Source of the DNA: CBDBJQ01 sp965206405 | GTDB taxonomy: Bacteria; Pseudomonadota; Alphaproteobacteria; UBA8366 | Direction of reading: 5' to 3' | NCBI GenBank assembly: GCA_965206405.1 | Contig: CBDBJQ010000006.1 | Location: 1,984,001 to 2,048,000 of the forward strand | DNA length: 64,000 nt | Made by a program: the position numbers and the translations under genes | Notes under the pieces: model-generated | What the model was told of the DNA's origin: nothing | What the model saw: only the letters and a program-made list of their open reading frames with translations | Database searches by the model: none | In this document: positions 60,204 to 64,000 of the stretch, one piece after another | Position numbering within the stretch: the first letter of the stretch is position 1 | Layout: every line of letters begins with the position of its first letter

Positions 60204-61487
60204 TCACTTCTTGCCGGCTTTGAAGGCTGGCTTTCTTGGCGGAATCGCGACAGCCAGGGGCATGTCCTTGAAGGGGAATCGCCCGGCGGCGATGAACCGC
60301 ATCGGATCCATTGATTTTCCTTTGTAGGAGATCTCGTAATGCACATGCGGGCCCGTCGAACGCCCCGTTGAACCGACCTGGCCGATCTTCTGCCGGTAGA
60401 ATACTTCCTGCCCTTTGTTGACGTAGATTCTCCTCATATGGCCATAGAGGGTCCGTATCCCGTTCCCATGGTCAATTTCCACCGCGTACCCGTACCGGGG
60501 TCGACGCTCGGCTGAACGCACCCTGCCCGGTGCGGTCGCATAGATCGAGGATCCGGGCCATGACGAAAGATCGGCACCGTAGTGCATGACACCGCGCCGG
60601 CCGGTGAACGGATCCCGGCGCTTGCCATACCCGCTCGACAGGTTGAAGTAGTCGAGCGGCGCATTGATGGGCAGCTTGCGAAGAATCTGCCGTAGCTGGT
60701 CCCAGTATTCGAGTTGTTGTTCGGTGCTGGGAACGGCGGCGAGTGTTTGATGGCCTTCCTTGTCCTGGGAAGCTGGGTCGACAATACCGACATAGCCGCC
60801 GCCACGCCCCGAAAGCTGTCCGCCCGAGCGACCAAGAAGCGCATGCAGGGACAGGCCGGTCATGCCGATAATCCTCTCCGACCGCCTTATGTTATCTTCC
60901 AGAAAACCGGAGACCCGTGCCAGAACGGTTTCCTCTGCGTTCTCGGCACCATCTCCCGCTGTAATATCCTTGGAAGCAATATCCTTGGAAGCAATATCCT
61001 TGGAAGCAATATCCCTGGAAGCAATATCCCTGGAAGCATTCTCTTCTGCCGTGTTCTCTTCCGCTGACTCCACCTCCTCTACGGGCTGTGGGTGCGAACG
61101 GGCGGAGATGTCCGGGCTTTCCTGGCCCTGACGAGCTTGCAACCCCGCCACGACCTTGCCGGCCGGCATTCTGTTCCCGACCGCCGCAGTGCCGGCTGGT
61201 GCAGCGCCAACTGACGCAGGGTTGCCCGCCTGGAGCATCGCGACGAGATCATCGCGCTGTCCGTCCCAGAGAACCGTCACGGCGACTGTCCAGACCAAAA
61301 TGCCAAGGCCCGCAAGACCAAGCAGGGTTTGAGCGGCCACCCCGAGACTCAGATGGCGAACACCGTCACTGGTCCGGACAATGATATCCCGACGCTGCAG
61401 GAAGCCGCCGCGTACCAGGGAAGCAGGCCTTTTGGAAGTAGACAGATATTGCTTCAAAGAACGCAAAAATCCGGGAAGCGATGGCAT
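60204..61487 (-). CDS. M23 (LytM) peptidase family protein, membrane anchored
   Basis: 427 residues. One N-terminal membrane helix (about 47-75, LGVAAQTLLGLAGLGILVWT). A long periplasmic linker contains a 15-bp in-frame repeat (DIASK units). The C-terminal LytM domain has YGKRRDPFTGRRGVMHYGAD (first zinc His and Asp) and GRSTGPHVHYEISYKG (HxH). It would cleave peptidoglycan cross-links or act as a scaffold; both metal motifs look active. Divergent from the transketolase gene. Confidence 0.93.
   Translation of the reverse strand: MPSLPGFLRSLKQYLSTSKRPASLVRGGFLQRRDIIVRTSDGVRHLSLGVAAQTLLGLAGLGILVWTVAVTVLWDGQRDDLVAMLQAGNPASVGAAPAGTAAVGNRMPAGKVVAGLQARQGQESPDISARSHPQPVEEVESAEENTAEENASRDIASRDIASKDIASKDIASKDITAGDGAENAEETVLARVSGFLEDNIRRSERIIGMTGLSLHALLGRSGGQLSGRGGGYVGIVDPASQDKEGHQTLAAVPSTEQQLEYWDQLRQILRKLPINAPLDYFNLSSGYGKRRDPFTGRRGVMHYGADLSSWPGSSIYATAPGRVRSAERRPRYGYAVEIDHGNGIRTLYGHMRRIYVNKGQEVFYRQKIGQVGSTGRSTGPHVHYEISYKGKSMDPMRFIAAGRFPFKDMPLAVAIPPRKPAFKAGKK
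60961..61035 (-). repeat. 15-bp tandem repeat inside the M23 peptidase linker
   Basis: Five units of GCAATATCC(T/C)TGGAA on the + strand from 60961 to 61035. They encode repeated Asp-Ile-Ala-Ser-(Lys/Arg) in the periplasmic linker. In-frame copy change would lengthen or shorten the linker without breaking the gene. Confidence 0.92.
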
Positions 61488-61693
61488 CGGGCGGTCTTTT
61501 CCGAATTCTTGGCGTTTTTATATTCAATAGACAATAATAAACCTCCCCCAAGCTTCTGCAACAGGAATTTCCGCCGGCACTTTTGCGGAGTTGCGCCAGC
61601 ATTGCGCGGGATTGCACCCGCGAATCAGGCTACACTCGCCCCGTCTCGCCCCGCCGTCACTTTTGCCTGGCCCGTTACTCCTGAACCCGCTTC

Positions 61694-64000
61694 ATGCCGA
61701 AACGCTCCCCTCCAAAAAACTCCGCGCCGAAAAACTCCGCCGCGAAGCGCCCGGGATCTGGACGTTCCGAATCGGGAAGCATTCCGGCAAAGGCGCCGTC
61801 CGCTGGCCACGCCGGTCATGCTGGCCACAACGAGCCGCCCGGCGAGGAACGCCTCGCCCTGTTGCGCGAGATCGAAAACAAGGTGCTGTGGCTGTCGACC
61901 TGGATTGTGCACAACGCCAACCACATACGGACCAGCCGGGATTCGCTGAAGGTCGGCGGTCACCAGGCTTCCTGCGCCTCGGCGACCACCTTGCTGACCG
62001 CGCTCTACATGGACGTGTTGCGTCCCGAAGACCGGATCGCGGTGAAACCGCATGCAAGCCCGGTGTTCCACGCCATCATGTACATGCTCGGGCGACAAGA
62101 ACTGGCCAAGCTCAGGGATTTCCGAGCTCTCGGCGGTGCCCAGGCCTATCCGTCAAGAACCAAGGACACCACGGATGTCGATTTCTCGACCGGCTCAGTC
62201 GGACTTGGTGTCGGCGCCACGCTGTTCGCGTCGCTGCTCCAGGATTACATCCGCGCCCGCAACCTTGCCGGCAAGAACATAACCCAGGGAGATGTCGCCC
62301 AAGGCCGGGTTGTAGCGTTGGTCGGAGACGCCGAACTCGACGAAGGAAACGTCTACGAGGCGCTCCTCGAGGGATGGAAGCAGAATGTTGGCAACCTCTG
62401 GTGGATCATCGACTACAACCGGCAGAGCCTGGACGGGGTCAGCAACACCTTCCTGTTCTCCAAGATCCAGGATTTCTTCGCCACCGTCGACTGGAACGTT
62501 GTTACCCTGAAATACGGCAAACGCCTCGAGGCCGCCTTCTCGGGTCCGGCCGGCGGTGCGCTGCAACAATGGATCGACGACTGCCCCAACGACCTCTATT
62601 CGGCGCTGACCTTCAAGGGTGGCGATGCCTGGCGCGAGCGCCTGCTGCAGGATCTGCGGGGTACCTCCGGGCTGAAGACGCTGCTCGACAGCCATGACGA
62701 CGCCAGCCTGCACAGCCTGATGACCAATCTCGCGGGCCATGACATGGGAGCGGTTCTCGAAGCCTTTCACTCCGCCGAAGGCGACGATCGTCCACAATGC
62801 TTCGTCGCCTATACAATCAAGGGATTCGGCACACCCCTGCAGGGGCACCGGGACAATCACTCAGGGTTGATGAATCCCGAGCAGATGGAAGCGTTCAGAA
62901 CGCAGATGGGCATCCCCGAAGGCCACGAATGGGACGTCTTCGCCGGCCTCGATAGCGACCCGGAAACCCTCCAGTCCCTGCTCGATTCGGTACCATTCTC
63001 CGGCATCACCGATCGCCGGCACAGCGCGCCCCGGATCTCCGTTCCCGAGCGTTTCAACACGCCGTCAGGAGAGAGCGGTGCCACCCAGTTCGCCTTCGGC
63101 CAGATCCTTTCCGACATCGCCCGCAAGGGCGACACGCTCGCCGACGCCATCGTCACCACCTCACCGGATGTCACGGTCTCGACCAATCTCGGCCCCTGGG
63201 TCAGCCAGCGTGGCATCTTCAGCCGCAAGGAACGGGGCGACGTGTTTCGCGAAGAACATGTCGTATCGGCCCAGAAATGGGTGCGCACCAGTACGGGCCA
63301 GCACATCGAGCTCGGAATCGCCGAAAACAACCTGTTCCTGCTGCTGGCCGCAGCCGGCCTCTCCGAATCCCTGTTCGGCGCCCGGATCATGCCGATCGGC
63401 ACGCTCTATGACCCGTTCATCAACCGCGGCCTCGATGCGCTTTGCTATGCCTGTTACCAGGATGCCCGGTTCATGGTTGTCGCCACCCCGTCCGGTATCA
63501 CGCTGGCGCCCGAAGGCGGCGCCCACCAGTCGATCAATACACCCCTGGTCGGCCTCGGGCTCGACAATTTGACCTATTTTGAGCCTGCCTATGTCGACGA
63601 GCTCGCCTCGATCATGGCTTGGAGCTTCTCCCACATGCAAGCGCCGGACGGCGGATCGGTCTATCTACGCCTGTCGACCCGGCAGCTGGCCCAGCCCGAA
63701 AGGGAGATGACCCCGGAACTGCACCGGCAGGTCTGCAGCGGCGCTTACTGGATGCGACCGCCTGAGCGCGGCGCCGAAGCGGCCATCGTCTATACCGGCC
63801 CCGTCGCCGCCGAAGCCATTGAGGCGCACACGCAACTTCTCGAGGACGTACCCGGCGCCGGTCTCCTCGCTGTTTCCTCGCCTGACCTCCTGCACCGGGG
63901 CTGGAACGAGGCGCGCCGGCGGCGTGAAAACGGCGAAGCCTCGGCCCGCTCCCGGATCGAGGAGCTGCTTGCCCCGCTCGATCCGTCAGCCGCCCTCGTG
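61694..64000 (+). CDS. transketolase / AceE-like pyruvate dehydrogenase E1 component (partial)
   Basis: 769 codons, open to the window end. After a 50-residue Pro/Ser/Lys leader comes the thiamine-diphosphate domain. It has SLKVGGHQASCASATTLLTA and the ThDP motif VALVGDAELDEGNVYEALLE ending WWIIDYNRQSLDG; IKGFGTPLQGHRDNHSGLMN follows. The second half has HIELGIAENNLFLLLAAAGL, MPIGTLYDPFINRGLDAL and LAPEGGAHQSINTPLVG. The layout is that of homodimeric E1 (COG2609-like transketolase family). The substrate (pyruvate or a sugar phosphate) is unresolved. Divergent from the M23 gene; the C-terminus is outside the window. Confidence 0.88.
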   Translation, partial: MPKRSPPKNSAPKNSAAKRPGSGRSESGSIPAKAPSAGHAGHAGHNEPPGEERLALLREIENKVLWLSTWIVHNANHIRTSRDSLKVGGHQASCASATTLLTALYMDVLRPEDRIAVKPHASPVFHAIMYMLGRQELAKLRDFRALGGAQAYPSRTKDTTDVDFSTGSVGLGVGATLFASLLQDYIRARNLAGKNITQGDVAQGRVVALVGDAELDEGNVYEALLEGWKQNVGNLWWIIDYNRQSLDGVSNTFLFSKIQDFFATVDWNVVTLKYGKRLEAAFSGPAGGALQQWIDDCPNDLYSALTFKGGDAWRERLLQDLRGTSGLKTLLDSHDDASLHSLMTNLAGHDMGAVLEAFHSAEGDDRPQCFVAYTIKGFGTPLQGHRDNHSGLMNPEQMEAFRTQMGIPEGHEWDVFAGLDSDPETLQSLLDSVPFSGITDRRHSAPRISVPERFNTPSGESGATQFAFGQILSDIARKGDTLADAIVTTSPDVTVSTNLGPWVSQRGIFSRKERGDVFREEHVVSAQKWVRTSTGQHIELGIAENNLFLLLAAAGLSESLFGARIMPIGTLYDPFINRGLDALCYACYQDARFMVVATPSGITLAPEGGAHQSINTPLVGLGLDNLTYFEPAYVDELASIMAWSFSHMQAPDGGSVYLRLSTRQLAQPEREMTPELHRQVCSGAYWMRPPERGAEAAIVYTGPVAAEAIEAHTQLLEDVPGAGLLAVSSPDLLHRGWNEARRRRENGEASARSRIEELLAPLDPSAALV

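Noticed and set aside
61591..62697. Open frame of 368 codons in another frame of the transketolase
   Set aside because: Arg/Pro-rich translation with no domains; the frame from 61694 gives a complete ThDP enzyme sequence.

Overview
The window is GC-rich DNA from an alphaproteobacterium, most likely Rhodospirillales-like. The evidence is gene content and order: rpmF-plsX-fabH-ihfA-merR, ribD-ribE-ribB-ribH-nusB-thiL, era-rnc-lepB-acpS-pdxJ-rsh-rpoZ, a MucR/Ros regulator, and an R-transferase (bpt/ate) near hemB and parC. I cannot name the genus. The backbone is dense, with many 4-8 bp overlaps between consecutive genes, and it is interrupted by low-density accessory stretches full of broken mobile elements.

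Layout. 1-877: remains of a defence-type pair (AbiEii toxin C-terminus overlapping a TIR-domain start) cut off by an IS256-family remnant. 979-4748: crotonase, CoA-binding protein, O-acetylhomoserine sulfhydrylase, gamma-carbonic anhydrase, CutA. 4893-7443: a WYL regulator of BrxR/CapW type with a candidate operator, an ArdC antirestriction protein, a 47-bp AT-rich perfect palindrome and tRNA-Pro(GGG). 7593-12291: merR, ihfA, fabH, plsX, rpmF, thiL, nusB. 12288-18255: riboflavin genes, nrdR, glyA, rpiB. 18624-20159: MucR regulator and DMT exporter. 20161-24292: valine catabolism (isobutyryl-CoA dehydrogenase, 3-hydroxyisobutyryl-CoA hydrolase, and two tandem copies of 3-hydroxyisobutyrate dehydrogenase). 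24454-27497: a TRAP transporter. 27909-28988: hemB.

29163-31621 is a patchwork bounded by IS1380-type ends. It holds an Rpn nuclease gene with a probable internal start, an IS21 istB remnant and a type III restriction Res fragment. 31919-36620: a fused two-module ABC exporter and bpt.

36621-44720 is the main accessory island. It contains a PIN-domain three-gene cassette, an IS1595 remnant, and a TRAP dctM gene broken by two insertions. The first insertion is an IS256-type element with matching 9-bp target duplications; its transposase gene is split around a HicAB toxin-antitoxin pair and a truncated type I restriction R gene. The second is a decayed IS1380 element. A DUF1445 hydro-lyase and another element with inverted-repeat ends follow.

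44721-64000 returns to the backbone: ridA, parC, recO, era, rnc, lepB, acpS, pdxJ, rsh, rpoZ, a NYN/UDG pair, a ferritin-like diiron protein, smpB, dapA, an M23 peptidase and the start of an AceE-like transketolase.

Two patterns run through the window. Anti-phage or anti-plasmid genes (AbiEii, TIR, WYL regulator, ArdC, Rpn, Res, PIN, HicAB, HsdR) lie scattered, mostly broken and next to insertion sequences. Short direct tandem duplications (9-22 bp, and one of 36 bp) occur at many loci, often in frame at gene termini.
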